A stretch of 64,000 bases of DNA from Aquimarina muelleri DSM 19832 (GCF_000430665.1 NZ_AUML01000031.1:1-64000), one strand, 5' to 3'; positions 9,722-19,165 are shown, counted from the first letter of the stretch. The notes: a model not told the origin generated them from the letters alone. Program-made: numbers and translations.

Positions 9722-10497
9722 TAAGCTAAATCCTTTTTAATTTTCTCTATAAGTTCTTCTTCTGTTTTAAAGATAACGAATTCTCCATTTTTGATATAAG
9801 ATAATCTGCCAGTCTCTTCGCTTACTACTAAAGCTAGTGCATCTGTTTTTTCACTAATCCCTACAGCTGCTCGATGTCGTAAACCAAAACGTAAAGGAAT
9901 GTTGTTATCATTTGTAACTGGTAAAATAGCTCTGGTGGCTACAATATGGTTATCTTCAATAATCATAGCCCCATCATGAAGCGGACTGTTTTTGTAAAAG
10001 ATACTCTCAATAATTGGGCTATTTATACGAATGTCCATAGAGTCTCCAGATGTTTTTACAAAATCTAAAGATGTAGTTCTTTTAATTATAATTAGCGCTC
10101 CAGTATGAGTTTTCCTCATTTCGATACAGGCATTTATAATTGCCTTTATGTTAGTAATGGTATCTTCAGGATTGTCTCGAATAAATTTTAATTGCCTTAA
10201 AAATTGACGCCTCCTCCCAAAATTAGTAGAGCCAATCATTAATAGGAATTTTCGTATTTCTTGTTGAAAAACGACGATTAAAGCAAACATTCCAACTCCA
10301 ATGAATTCTCCTAAGACACTACTAAGCATCTCCATAGCCAGAAACTGAGTAAGTTTCCAAACTAAATAAATAATAACGATACCTATAAAGATGTTAATTG
10401 CAGCAGTCCCTTTAACTAATTTATAGATGGAATACAATAAAAAGGCAACGAGTACAATATCAAGTATGTCTAGTATTCTAAGATTGATTAAGTCCAA
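9721..10497 (-). CDS. dacA: Diadenylate cyclase CdaA/DacA
   Basis: A 258-aa enzyme making cyclic di-AMP from two ATP. Three N-terminal membrane helices lie at about 8-28, 33-53 and 62-78. The DAC domain shows the catalytic DGA motif (Asp175-Ala177, within LHDGAMIIEDN) and the RHR motif (207-209, within RFGLRHRAAVG). These residues bind ATP and metal, so the enzyme should be active. In CdaA the partners CdaR and GlmM are usual in Firmicutes. Here the downstream partner is a DUF3667 membrane protein and upstream, 97 nt away and co-directional, is folP, an arrangement I believe recurs in Bacteroidota. Confidence 0.95.
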   Translation of the reverse strand: MDLINLRILDILDIVLVAFLLYSIYKLVKGTAAINIFIGIVIIYLVWKLTQFLAMEMLSSVLGEFIGVGMFALIVVFQQEIRKFLLMIGSTNFGRRRQFLRQLKFIRDNPEDTITNIKAIINACIEMRKTHTGALIIIKRTTSLDFVKTSGDSMDIRINSPIIESIFYKNSPLHDGAMIIEDNHIVATRAILPVTNDNNIPLRFGLRHRAAVGISEKTDALALVVSEETGRLSYIKNGEFVIFKTEEELIEKIKKDLA

Positions 10498-10594
10498 ATG
10501 CCTAATGTTTTTGTAAAAATAGAAAAATTAGTGAAATTTTGATGTTTAATTGATATTAGTTCTCTATCCCTTAAAATATAAACTAAAACAACGA

Positions 10595-11425
10595 TTAATC
10601 TACTTGATTATATGTATTAACTAAAGTAATGCATTCCATTGCTTCTTTAACATCATGCACTCTTAGGATAGATGCCCCATTGAGTAAAGCAATAGTATTT
10701 AAAGCTGTAGTTCCGTTTAAAGCTTCTTGAGGGGTATTGTTTAGTATTTTGTAGACCATTGATTTTCTAGAAAGTCCTGCTAGAATAGGTAGGTTATGAG
10801 ATTCCAGAAGAATTAAGTATTTTAAGATTTCAAAATTTTGCAATGTGTTTTTAGCAAATCCAAATCCGGGATCTATAATAATGTCATTTATACCACATTT
10901 TTTGGCATCGGCTACTTTCTTTGCAAAAAAGGTGTTAATTTCTATAATTAGTTTATCATATTGATCTAATGTTTTCATAGTTTTTGGAGTCCCTTTCATA
11001 TGCATCATGATATAAGGTACTTTTAGTTCGCCTATGGTTGGTAACATTTTATCGTCTAGATCTCCTGAAGAAATATCGTTTATTAATGTTGCCCCAGTTT
11101 CAATACATAATTTTGCGATTTCACTTCTAAAGGTATCTATAGATACTAAAATTTCAGGAAACTTATCGAGTAATAAAGATACTATAGGTAGGATTCTTTT
11201 TTTCTCTTCTTCAATAGAAATATGATCTGCTCCAGGTCTTGAAGAATATGCTCCTATGTCTATAAAAGTAGCGCCATCTTTAAGCATGAGTTCTGTTTGT
11301 TTTAAAATCTCATTTTCGTTTTTATATTTACCTCCGTCATAAAAAGAGTCTGGAGTTAGATTTAGTATACCCATTACTTTTGGAGTAGATAAATTAATTA
11401 AAGAACCGTTACAATTGATAGTCAT
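10595..11425 (-). CDS. folP: Dihydropteroate synthase
   Basis: A 276-aa TIM-barrel enzyme of folate synthesis joining p-aminobenzoate to dihydropterin pyrophosphate; it is the sulfonamide target. Motifs are MGILNLTPDSFYDGG (18-32), FIDIGAYSSRPGA, a LINDISSG strand, IIIDPGFGFAKN and the C-terminal LRVHDVKEA. Length is normal and catalytic residues appear intact. It is the first gene of a minus-strand run followed by dacA and the DUF3667 gene, and is divergent from the DUF1599 gene. Confidence 0.96.
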   Translation of the reverse strand: MTINCNGSLINLSTPKVMGILNLTPDSFYDGGKYKNENEILKQTELMLKDGATFIDIGAYSSRPGADHISIEEEKKRILPIVSLLLDKFPEILVSIDTFRSEIAKLCIETGATLINDISSGDLDDKMLPTIGELKVPYIMMHMKGTPKTMKTLDQYDKLIIEINTFFAKKVADAKKCGINDIIIDPGFGFAKNTLQNFEILKYLILLESHNLPILAGLSRKSMVYKILNNTPQEALNGTTALNTIALLNGASILRVHDVKEAMECITLVNTYNQVD

Positions 11426-11593
11426 TACTTAGAGTATTTTTTAAGTCAAATTTAAGATCCATTATACAGTGTTATTATTTTCTTTTTTTTAATAAATAAT
11501 AAAGAGTTTTAAAACTCTAATAGAATTAATTTTTGGCTTCCATTTTTTTAATTCCCATATTAAAGCGAAATTTACGCAAAATCCAACAATTTT

Positions 11594-12139
11594 ATGCAAG
11601 ATACGTCTATACAATATGATGCGGTAATTACTATATGTCGGGACTTATTTATCAACAAAATGAAAGACTATGGTAGTGCATGGCGAATATTAAGATTACC
11701 ATCATTAACCGATCAGATTTTTATTAAAGCACAACGTATTCGTGGTTTGCAAGAAAATGAGATTCGTAAGGTAGATGAAGGAGAGGTTTCAGAATTTATA
11801 GGTATTATTAATTATAGTATTATGGCATTGATACAACTTGAAAAAGGAGTTGCGACACAGCCTGATTTGTCTCCAGAAGAAATTACAGAATTATATAATA
11901 AACATATCGATATAACGAAAACGCTAATGATGAATAAAAATCATGATTATGGAGAAGCTTGGCGTGATATGCGTGTAAGTTCGCTTACAGATTTAATTAT
12001 TCAGAAATTACTTAGAGTAAAACAAATTGAAGATAATAAAGGAGAAACTCTGGTAAGTGAAGGGATAGATGCAAACTATCAGGATATGATTAATTATGCA
12101 GTATTTGCTATGATTCATCTTGGAGAAGCAAATAAGTAG
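11594..12139 (+). CDS. DUF1599 protein (tandem nucleotide-modification-associated domain)
   Basis: A 181-aa protein made of two copies of one domain, residues about 10-85 and 102-177. Each copy carries a K-x-x-D-Y-G-x-A-W-R motif (MKDYGSAWRILRLPSLTDQ and NHDYGEAWRDMRVSSLTDL) and a later INY(S/A)xxAxIxL helix. This is DUF1599, which I recall being grouped with nucleotide-modification-associated domains; its activity is uncertain. It is cytosolic. It is the first plus-strand gene of the set leading to tpiA and is divergent from folP. Confidence 0.85.
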   Translation: MQDTSIQYDAVITICRDLFINKMKDYGSAWRILRLPSLTDQIFIKAQRIRGLQENEIRKVDEGEVSEFIGIINYSIMALIQLEKGVATQPDLSPEEITELYNKHIDITKTLMMNKNHDYGEAWRDMRVSSLTDLIIQKLLRVKQIEDNKGETLVSEGIDANYQDMINYAVFAMIHLGEANK

Positions 12140-12335
12140 AAGCATAAAATACTGTTAAACTAAAAGTAACAATATTTAAACCATGTTATCTTGTGCAAAT
12201 TAAAATTATAATAAGAGTATTAAATGAGTATTAATAATTGAAAAGGTATTAATCAAAAAGCTAAATGGCGAGTTTAGTACTTCTTATATTGAACCAAGTA
12301 GAAGTATAACAATTAAAAACATTAAAATAGAACAG

Positions 12336-13430
12336 ATGAAAATATTAGTTACTTTCTGTAGGATATTTGTTGCTGCACTTTTTTTATTTTCGGGATTTAT
12401 TAAATTAAATGATCCACTTGGCTTTTCATATAAACTTCAGGAATACTTCGGGGAAGGGGTGCTTAATTTAGAATTTCTTATTCCATATGCATTACTCATA
12501 GCTGTTTTTTTAGTGATTTTTGAAATTATACTTGGGATTACATTAATACTAGGGTATCTCCCCAAATTTACAGTTTGGTCTCTTTTGTTAATGATAGTAT
12601 TTTTTACTTTTCTAACATTTTATTCTGCATATTTTAATAAAGTTACAGATTGTGGGTGTTTTGGTGATGCTTTGCCATTAACACCATGGGAGTCTTTTAC
12701 CAAAGATTTAATTCTGCTAGCTTTAATTTTAGTATTGTTTTTTGGAAGAAAGTTTATTACACCCGTACACCCAATAGCAGTACATAAATGGGTTGTTTTT
12801 GTTTCTTTTACTCTATGTTTAGGTTTTGCATATTATGTTTTAATGTATTTACCCGTGTTTGATTTTAGAGCATATAAAGAAGGAACAGATATGTTAAAAG
12901 GTATGGAGGTTCCTGAAGGAGCGCCAAAAGCTGAGTTTGCGTATCATTGGAAGTTTGATATTAATGGAGAAGAAAAAATCATAACAACCAGCGGGGATTA
13001 TCCTAAGGTAGAAGGAGAATTTATAAACGTAGAAACCGAAGAGTTGAAAGAAGGGTATGAGCCTGCTATTCATGATTTTGCAATCGAAAAAGATGGTAAT
13101 GATTATACAGTAGAACTTCTTAAAAAGGAAAAACTTCTAATGATAGTTGCGTATAACTTATCTAAAAGTGAGGATGAAGGTTTTACTGCTATTAAAGAAG
13201 TAACAGACAAAGCAAAATCTCAAGGATTTACAGTAATAGGACTTACAGCTTCTGGAAGTAAAGATATTTCTGATGTAAGAGCTAAGTATGATTTGGATTT
13301 TTATTTTTTCTCAACAGATGAAACAGCATTAAAAACTGTAATACGATCTAATCCAGGAATTTTAAAATTAAAATATGGGGTTATTCAACAAAAATTACAC
13401 TGGAATGATGCTGATAAATTATCATTTTAA
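12336..13430 (+). CDS. BT_3928-family DoxX/MauE-like membrane protein with thioredoxin-like tail
   Basis: A 364-aa protein. Four membrane helices in residues 5-165 form a DoxX/MauE-like module, with the conserved VTDCGCFGDALPLTPWESF motif (Cys-Gly-Cys) at about 104-122. The remainder (about 190-364) is soluble and its LKKEKLLMIVAYNLSKSEDEG stretch resembles a thioredoxin/AhpC-like fold without the active-site cysteines. This matches the family called BT_3928 in Bacteroidota. A role in redox or disulfide handling at the membrane is inference. It precedes the permease gene by 26 nt. Confidence 0.8.
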   Translation: MKILVTFCRIFVAALFLFSGFIKLNDPLGFSYKLQEYFGEGVLNLEFLIPYALLIAVFLVIFEIILGITLILGYLPKFTVWSLLLMIVFFTFLTFYSAYFNKVTDCGCFGDALPLTPWESFTKDLILLALILVLFFGRKFITPVHPIAVHKWVVFVSFTLCLGFAYYVLMYLPVFDFRAYKEGTDMLKGMEVPEGAPKAEFAYHWKFDINGEEKIITTSGDYPKVEGEFINVETEELKEGYEPAIHDFAIEKDGNDYTVELLKKEKLLMIVAYNLSKSEDEGFTAIKEVTDKAKSQGFTVIGLTASGSKDISDVRAKYDLDFYFFSTDETALKTVIRSNPGILKLKYGVIQQKLHWNDADKLSF

Positions 13431-13456
13431 TGGGTAAATGTTAATATAATAGTAAA

Positions 13457-14530
13457 ATGAGCAGTTACCTTATTAGTAAAATCGGATATACTTTACTTAC
13501 TTTATTAGGGGTGGTGACTGTAATTTTTTTATTATTTACATTGTTGCCTGGGGATCCTGCGCAGATGATGCTTGGACAAAATGAAACAGAAGAACAATTA
13601 AATAATGTTAGAAAAAAATATGGTTTTGACAAGCCAGTTTCTTCTCAATATCTACATTATTTAAATGACCTTTCTCCACTTTCATTTCATAGTTTGAAAC
13701 CCGATGATTTTTCATATTATGATTCTAAAAAGTATACAGCGGTTACTTTGTTTAAAACAAGTACTGTTGTATCCGTACTTAAATTTCCATACCTAAGAGA
13801 ATCCTTTCAGAAAAACGGAAAAAAAGTTAGTGAAGTAATAAAAGAGACTTTGCCAAACACAGCAATTCTTGCGGTCTTTGCAATATGTATTGCAATATTT
13901 TTAGGGGTGTTTCTAGGTGTTTTAAGTGCTTTGACAAAAGACAGATGGCCGGATAAACTAATTCAATTGGTAAGTATCTTAGGTATGAGTATACCTTCTT
14001 TTTTTAGTGCAATTATTTTTGCATGGTTATTTGGTTATATATTACAAGAGTATACTAATCTAAATATGACAGGTAGTTTATATGAAGTTGATGATTTTGG
14101 AGAAGGTAAATATGTGCAATGGAAAAACCTTATTCTTCCAGCAATTGTATTAGGGATACGCCCACTGGCAGTAGTTACTCAATTAATGCGTAATTCATTA
14201 TTAGAAGTTATGAGCCAGGATTACATTAGAACCGCAAAAGCAAAAGGACTTTCTATGTCTCAGATGATAAGAAAGCATGCGTTAAAAAACTCATTAAACC
14301 CTGTGGTTACTGCAATATCAGGGTGGTTTGCCTCTATGTTGGCAGGTGCCGTATTTGTAGAATATATTTTTGGATGGAACGGATTAGGAAAAGAGATTGT
14401 AAATGCATTAAATACGTTAGATTTGCCAATAATAATGGGTTCTGTATTAGTAATAGCAACCATGTTTATACTAATTAATATATTTGTTGATATCATCTAT
14501 GGATGGTTGGATCCTAAAATAAGAAGCTAA
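13457..14530 (+). CDS. DppB-like ABC transporter permease, orphan
   Basis: A 357-aa inner-membrane permease of the peptide/nickel type. The N-terminus carries LLGVVTVIFLLFTLLPGDPAQMMLG, and the EAA loop SQDYIRTAKAKGLS is present for contact with an ATPase. A longer periplasmic segment (about 65-130) follows the first helix. Such permeases normally work with a second permease, one or two ATPases and a binding protein. None is encoded nearby, so partners must be elsewhere. It sits between the BT_3928-like gene and tpiA. Confidence 0.88.
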   Translation: MSSYLISKIGYTLLTLLGVVTVIFLLFTLLPGDPAQMMLGQNETEEQLNNVRKKYGFDKPVSSQYLHYLNDLSPLSFHSLKPDDFSYYDSKKYTAVTLFKTSTVVSVLKFPYLRESFQKNGKKVSEVIKETLPNTAILAVFAICIAIFLGVFLGVLSALTKDRWPDKLIQLVSILGMSIPSFFSAIIFAWLFGYILQEYTNLNMTGSLYEVDDFGEGKYVQWKNLILPAIVLGIRPLAVVTQLMRNSLLEVMSQDYIRTAKAKGLSMSQMIRKHALKNSLNPVVTAISGWFASMLAGAVFVEYIFGWNGLGKEIVNALNTLDLPIIMGSVLVIATMFILINIFVDIIYGWLDPKIRS

Positions 14531-14583
14531 TTACTTCTAAATCAATGTAACCACACATTTAACCACATATAAAATTTGAATTA

Positions 14584-15333
14584 ATGAGAAAAAAAATTGT
14601 AGCCGGAAACTGGAAAATGAATAAAAATCTGGCAGAAACCAAAACCTTACTTTTAGAATTAAAAACCAAACTAACCGCTTCTCAAACAGAAATTATTGTA
14701 GCACCTACATATACCAATTTAGGTAGTGCTGTAGAAATTTTAGAAGATTCTTCTATCACTGTTGCTGCGCAAAATATGCACCAAGCAGAAAACGGCGCTT
14801 ATACAGGCGAAATCTCTGCAGATATGCTTAAAAGTATAGGAGTAGAGACTGTTATCTTAGGACATAGTGAACGTAGAGCATATTTTGGAGAGACAGACGA
14901 ATTATTGGCAAGTAAAGTAAATACAGCATTACAGCATGATATGACAATTATTTTCTGTTTTGGAGAAGAATTAGAAGACCGTAAAAAAAATAATCATTTT
15001 TCGGTCGTAGAAAATCAGTTAAAAAAAGGAGTTTTTCATATAGCACAAGAAAACTGGAAAAATGTAATTTTGGCATATGAGCCAGTTTGGGCTATAGGAA
15101 CAGGAGAAACCGCATCGCCAGAACAAGCGCAAGAAATGCATGCCTTTATTAGAAAAACTATAGCAAATACTTTTAGCGAAAAAGTAGCAGATAAAGTTTC
15201 TATTTTATATGGAGGAAGTGTAAAACCTAATAATGCCGAAGAAATTTTTGCTAATCCAGATGTAGATGGAGGGTTAATAGGAGGTGCAGCATTAGATGCA
15301 GAAAACTTTGCAGTAATTGCTAATGCAATCTAA
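14584..15333 (+). CDS. tpiA: Triose-phosphate isomerase
   Basis: A 249-aa glycolytic enzyme interconverting dihydroxyacetone phosphate and glyceraldehyde 3-phosphate. All signature residues are present: GNWKMN with Lys11, GHSERR with catalytic His94, AYEPVWAIGTG with catalytic Glu166, and the phosphate-binding YGGSVKPNN and GGLIGGAAL. Length is normal. It begins 53 nt after the permease and ends in its own terminator. Confidence 0.98.
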   Translation: MRKKIVAGNWKMNKNLAETKTLLLELKTKLTASQTEIIVAPTYTNLGSAVEILEDSSITVAAQNMHQAENGAYTGEISADMLKSIGVETVILGHSERRAYFGETDELLASKVNTALQHDMTIIFCFGEELEDRKKNNHFSVVENQLKKGVFHIAQENWKNVILAYEPVWAIGTGETASPEQAQEMHAFIRKTIANTFSEKVADKVSILYGGSVKPNNAEEIFANPDVDGGLIGGAALDAENFAVIANAI

Positions 15334-15357
15334 CAAAAATAGTGAATGAAAAAAGTA

Positions 15358-15392
15358 ACAAAGCATCTCATCATCATGTTGAGGTGCTTTGT
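15358..15392 (+). terminator. Intrinsic terminator after tpiA
   Basis: ACAAAGCATCTCA pairs with TGAGGTGCTTTGT (one G-U pair) around a nine-base loop, followed by a short, poor T-run. It lies 25 nt after tpiA. It also covers the upstream TTG at 15389, which argues against that codon being the prmA start. Confidence 0.6.
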
Positions 15393-15421
15393 CTTATATA
15401 TTTAAGAATAAAAATAGTAGT

Positions 15422-16258
15422 ATGTCGAATACAAAATACATTGGATATTATTTTAAAGTCTCGCCAATTCAACCAGCAACCGAAATATTAATAGCAGAAC
15501 TAGGGTATATTGGATTTGAAAGCTTTGTAGAAACGGAAAATGGAGTAAATGCATTTATTCAAAAAGACGAATGGAATGAAGATATTCTGGAAGAAGTATA
15601 TGTATTAAGTTCTGGAGAATTTGATATACAGTATACTGTAGAAGAAATAGAGCAAATAAACTGGAATATAGAATGGGAGAAAAATTTTAATCCCATAATA
15701 GTAGATGATGTTTGTAGTGTTAGAGCACCGTTTCACGAAAAACCAAATACAGAATATGATATTGTTATAGAGCCTAAAATGTCTTTTGGAACTGGGCATC
15801 ATGAAACAACGCATATGATGATTCAGCACCTTTTAAAAGAAGATTTAAAAGATAAAACTGTTTTAGATATGGGATGTGGAACGGGTATTTTAGCAATTTT
15901 AGCAGAAATGAGAGGCGCTGCATCCATAGACGCAATCGATATAGATAATTGGTGTTACTTAAATACTGTCGAAAATATAGAACGTAATGATTGTACAAAA
16001 ATTACAGCTTATGAAGGAGATGTGTCTTTGTTAAAAGAAAGAAAATATAATGTAGTTATAGCAAACATTAACCGTAATATACTACTTGATGATATTCAAG
16101 CTTATGCAAAATCTTTAAAGCCTAACGGGATTTTATTTGTAAGTGGATTTTATAAAGAAGATCTGAGTATGATTACAGAAGAATGTAAAAAAAATGATTT
16201 GAAAATTAGAGAGCATATTAGTAGAAATAATTGGATAGCAGTATCTTATGCTTTATAA
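15422..16258 (+). CDS. prmA: Ribosomal protein L11 methyltransferase PrmA
   Basis: A 278-aa SAM-dependent enzyme that methylates ribosomal protein uL11. The C-terminal Rossmann domain has the PrmA signature (FGTGHHETT, then VLDMGCGTGILAI, and NINRNIL in place of NxxANxL). The N-terminal half carries the ferredoxin-like L11-binding domain (INWNIEWEKNFNPI). I use the ATG at 15422 because the frame's earlier TTG lies within the tpiA terminator hairpin, and the protein then starts MSNTKYIGYYFKV like other members. clpS follows, a frequent neighbour. Confidence 0.95.
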   Translation: MSNTKYIGYYFKVSPIQPATEILIAELGYIGFESFVETENGVNAFIQKDEWNEDILEEVYVLSSGEFDIQYTVEEIEQINWNIEWEKNFNPIIVDDVCSVRAPFHEKPNTEYDIVIEPKMSFGTGHHETTHMMIQHLLKEDLKDKTVLDMGCGTGILAILAEMRGAASIDAIDIDNWCYLNTVENIERNDCTKITAYEGDVSLLKERKYNVVIANINRNILLDDIQAYAKSLKPNGILFVSGFYKEDLSMITEECKKNDLKIREHISRNNWIAVSYAL

Positions 16259-16273
16259 TTATATGTTAAATAG

Positions 16274-16303
16274 TTTGTGTAACCCTCTAAGTTATTATAT
16301 TTG
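16274..16303 (+). promoter_or_regulatory. Bacteroidota-type promoter of clpS
   Basis: TTTG at 16274-16277 and TATATTTG at 16296-16303, 18 nt apart, match the TTTG-N19-TAnnTTTG consensus. The clpS ATG is 20 nt further on, so a very short leader is predicted. Confidence 0.6.
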
Positions 16304-16323
16304 TATTAAAAAAATTACTCCCC

Positions 16324-16599
16324 ATGAATACTCAAGAAAAAGTTTTAGAAGAGGTTCTTGAAAAACCTGTTGAAAAAAATAATAATGAGATTGTTTTATA
16401 TAATGATGATGTAAACACATTTGATCACGTTATAGAAACCTTGATTTATTCTTGTGACCATACAGCATTACAAGCAGAGCAGTGCGCTATGCTAGTACAT
16501 TACAAAGGAAAATGTACAGTAAAGACAGGTGTTTATAAAGAACTAGTACCAAGATGTTCTAAATTATTAGAAGCTGGACTTAGTGCAGAAATTGTATAA
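16324..16599 (+). CDS. clpS: ATP-dependent Clp protease adaptor ClpS
   Basis: A 91-aa adaptor that delivers N-degron substrates to ClpA/ClpC-ClpP. It shows the family core EIVLYNDDVNTFDHVIETL with the Asn-Asp pair that binds the substrate N-terminus, and later ALQAEQCAMLVHYKGKCTV, which corresponds to the conserved helix-strand that ends in a 'hxxGxA/C' turn. The acidic N-terminal tail is normal. It has its own promoter and terminator. Confidence 0.95.
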   Translation: MNTQEKVLEEVLEKPVEKNNNEIVLYNDDVNTFDHVIETLIYSCDHTALQAEQCAMLVHYKGKCTVKTGVYKELVPRCSKLLEAGLSAEIV

Positions 16600-16624
16600 T
16601 TTCTAATTTTTTTATAAAAATAAC

Positions 16625-16647
16625 AGCCCTTTTAGGGCTTTTTTTAT
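16625..16647 (+). terminator. Intrinsic terminator after clpS
   Basis: AGCCCT and AGGGCT pair around a three-base loop and are followed by a run of seven T. It lies 25 nt after clpS. Confidence 0.8.
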
Positions 16648-17082
16648 TAAAAATTAAATTCTTACAAAATATACTAGTAAATAACATGTATTTAATGAAA
16701 AAGAAATAAATTTATGATTTGTAAGAAAAAACTTTCTTTTTTATTTCTTTTTATTTCTTTTCACTCATCTTATATTCCTTTTTCTCTTCTTCCGTTAACA
16801 CTTTTTTTACATCTATAAGATAATTAGATGTTGTGCATTTGATCGGTTTTTTTGTTGCTTAAAAAATAGTGTTTTAGTGTTTTTATTAAATTAATCATAC
16901 GGTTTAACCGTATTTTTAAAGAATCACATAAAAAAGCGACTTAATATTTAAAAAAAATATCATATCTTCGAACCGATAAATTAAAAAAGTTCAAAGCTTT
17001 TTAAATTATTTATAACTGAAATATAAGTTCTTAACACAATTTATAATTTGGTTTAGTAACTACACAAACTCGACTTATTAAA
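16648..17082. other. AT-rich upstream region of the metalloprotease gene
   Basis: A 435-nt gap without a credible ORF. TATCTTCG at 16963-16970 resembles a flavobacterial -7 box but no TTG lies at -33. The plus-strand leader to the next ATG would be over 100 nt. Runs of TTTCTTTTT at 16733-16790 are pyrimidine-rich but have no recognised role. Confidence 0.45.
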
Positions 17083-17919
17083 ATGAAAAAAATCAAATTT
17101 TTAGCACTTTGTGCTATTGCAGCAGGATTCATAACATCTTGCCAAAAAGAAGAAGTTTCTAATGAAACACCACAAGAAGTAGCTGTAACTCCAACAAAAG
17201 ACCAACTTGCAAAGTTGAATAATATGGGAGTAAACACTAGTGATGTTAAAATAGAAAAGATAACTTTTCCTGATGGAAGTTCAGATAACTTTTTAGTTTC
17301 AGGAGATATTACAATTCCAGTTTCTGGTTTAGAAAAATTTAACGATTTAGAAGCTGTTGCAAATGGTAATAAGCAATACAGAACTAATAATCTTGTATCT
17401 AGTGGTAATAGAAACATTAGTGTAATAGGTTATACAGGTTCTGGTAATGCATTAACTAGTAAAATGCGTACTGGTTTACAGTGGGCAGTTAACAATTATA
17501 ATGCGTTAAATTCTTCATTAAATTTTACTCTTACTTTTTCTGCTAGTACAAATGCGGATATGGTAGTTTATAATAATGGTGCCTCTGGTGGAGGAGGGTC
17601 TGCAGGTTTTCCTAGTGGAGGAAGAGCTTACAAGTGGATTCAAATTAACCAAGGAACAGATGCTTATAATACTAATGTTATAGAGCATGTAATGACTCAT
17701 GAAATAGGACACTGTATAGGGTTCCGTCATCAAGATTGGAGATCACGTCAGAGTTGTGGTCAAAACTCTAATGAAGGTACTGCTGGAGTAGGAGCTGTAT
17801 TGATTGCAGGTACTCCATCTTCTGATAGAGCAGATTCTATAATGCTTGCTTGTTTTAGTTCAAGTGATGACGGAGAATTTACTAGTACTGATAGAACAGC
17901 TATTAATACTTTGTATTAA
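17083..17919 (+). CDS. Secreted M57-type 'HEIGH' zinc metalloprotease lipoprotein
   Basis: A 278-aa protein with a lipobox (AAGFITSC, Cys at about 20) and a C-terminal metallopeptidase domain. The zinc-binding site is HEIGHCIGFRH (His206, Glu207, His210, His216), which fits the HExxHxxGxxH metzincin pattern and the M57 'dual-action HEIGH' family common in Bacteroidota. The preceding domain (about 105-200) has the VNNYNALNSSLNFTL region usual for the family. It is likely displayed or released at the cell surface to cut proteins. It is a single gene with its own terminator. Confidence 0.9.
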   Translation: MKKIKFLALCAIAAGFITSCQKEEVSNETPQEVAVTPTKDQLAKLNNMGVNTSDVKIEKITFPDGSSDNFLVSGDITIPVSGLEKFNDLEAVANGNKQYRTNNLVSSGNRNISVIGYTGSGNALTSKMRTGLQWAVNNYNALNSSLNFTLTFSASTNADMVVYNNGASGGGGSAGFPSGGRAYKWIQINQGTDAYNTNVIEHVMTHEIGHCIGFRHQDWRSRQSCGQNSNEGTAGVGAVLIAGTPSSDRADSIMLACFSSSDDGEFTSTDRTAINTLY

Positions 17920-17956
17920 TAATTAATTAACTTTTACAAGCTTTGAACTTTTTATT

Positions 17957-17992
17957 AAAGCCATCCTTTATTAGATAAGGATGGCTTTTTTG
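17957..17992 (+). terminator. Intrinsic terminator after the metalloprotease gene
   Basis: AAAGCCATCCTT (17957-17968) pairs with AAGGATGGCTTT (17977-17988), followed by T-rich sequence. Confidence 0.9.
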
Positions 17993-18010
17993 TTTTCAAA
18001 TTATTTAATT

Positions 18011-18103
18011 CACATTGTGGAGTTTAATTCTCTGAGACTTGCCTCAAAAACAAAATATATTTTCAGAAACATACCTCGTGAGCTTGCTCCAATGTTATTG
18101 ATT
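18011..18103 (+). repeat. Dispersed ~95-bp hairpin element, copy A
   Basis: It starts CACATTGTGGAGTTTAATTC and ends CGTGAGCTTGCTCC...GTTATTGATT. The same order of blocks recurs at 23595-23690, 38684-38768 and, inverted and internally deleted, at 38037-38088. This copy has drifted (CTGAGACTTGCCTCA instead of the perfect CCGAGG/CCTCGG palindrome of copy B). It lies just downstream of a terminator, outside any gene. Confidence 0.7.
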
Positions 18104-18487
18104 AAAAATAATTTCTGTCCTTCCATTTACATCCTTAGTTAACATTCTAGTTCTTGATAAGTTTTTATAATTAGGAATCTCTCCTTTTGTAATAATAAAT
18201 TTATCTTAGAAAAGTAGATGTGTTTAAAATTATCTATTAAAACCTATTCTGTAATTAAGATAGTTTCTGTTGCTATTTCTTTTCAGTGTTTTGACATTCA
18301 AAAAAGTAATAGTATAGTATGATAAACTTGTTTTTTATATAGATTAAATTAGTAATATCTCGATAATTTATTTATTATAAAATGAATAATATATAGAGGT
18401 ATAAAAGAAACATTAATTTAGTTAAATAAAAGTTAAACTATTAAATATCAATAGTAATACTATTATTTTTGCGATAAAATATTTTAA
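18104..18487. other. AT-rich spacer upstream of the TetR gene
   Basis: About 380 nt with no ORF. TATTTTTG at 18464-18471 is a fair -7 match 16 nt before the TetR start. No -33 TTG is seen at the usual distance, so the promoter call is tentative. Confidence 0.4.
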
Positions 18488-19162
18488 ATGAAATATCTGC
18501 TTCAGGACTTGAAGGTTAAAATAAATGATAAGATTTATATTAAGGATCCAGAGACTTCGGTATTAGGTAAAAAAATTATAGAATATAGTATTCTTATGAT
18601 TTATGAAACTGGAATTGAGAGCTTTACGTTTAAGAAATTAGGAGAGAAGATAGGCTCTAATGAAAGTTCTATTTATAGATATTTTGAAAACAAACACAAA
18701 CTATTATTATATCTTACTTCATGGTATTGGGGATGGTTAGAATACCAATTGGTTTTTGCTACAAATAGTATTTCTATACCATCTAAAAAACTAGAAAAAG
18801 CAATAGAAATAATTACTAGATCTATACAAGAGGATTCTTCTTTTACACATATTAATGAAGTACTTTTAAATAAAATAATAATTAATGAATACTCTAGGCC
18901 TTATTTAACCAAAGAAGTGGATAAAGAAAATAAAGAAAGTTGCTTTTCTATTTATAAACGATTAGTAGTGAGATTGCAGGATATCATTAAAGAAGTAGAT
19001 AGCACATATCCATATCCTTCTAGTTTATCCAGTACAGTTATTGAAGGAGCATTACATCATCACTTTTTAAAAGAACATTTTCCGTCCCTAACTAATTGTA
19101 ATGAAAAAATAACCCCTACAAAATATTTTATTGATCTTGTATTTAACTCTTTAAAGAAATAG
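18488..19162 (+). CDS. TetR/AcrR-family transcriptional regulator
   Basis: A 224-aa regulator. Residues about 25-75 form a TetR-type helix-turn-helix (FTFKKLGEKIGSNESSIYRYFENKHKLLLYL). The remaining helices would bind ligand. It is the first gene of a four-gene operon (TetR, ABC, HlyD, TolC) with a 3-nt gap to the ABC gene. It most probably autoregulates the operon in response to an exported compound or envelope stress. The 20-residue N-terminal extension before the helix-turn-helix is unusual. Confidence 0.88.
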   Translation: MKYLLQDLKVKINDKIYIKDPETSVLGKKIIEYSILMIYETGIESFTFKKLGEKIGSNESSIYRYFENKHKLLLYLTSWYWGWLEYQLVFATNSISIPSKKLEKAIEIITRSIQEDSSFTHINEVLLNKIIINEYSRPYLTKEVDKENKESCFSIYKRLVVRLQDIIKEVDSTYPYPSSLSSTVIEGALHHHFLKEHFPSLTNCNEKITPTKYFIDLVFNSLKK

Positions 19163-19165
19163 TTT

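Noticed and set aside
15389..15421. TTG start for prmA giving 11 extra residues
   Set aside because: The codon lies within the tpiA terminator hairpin and the ATG at 15422 gives the normal family start.
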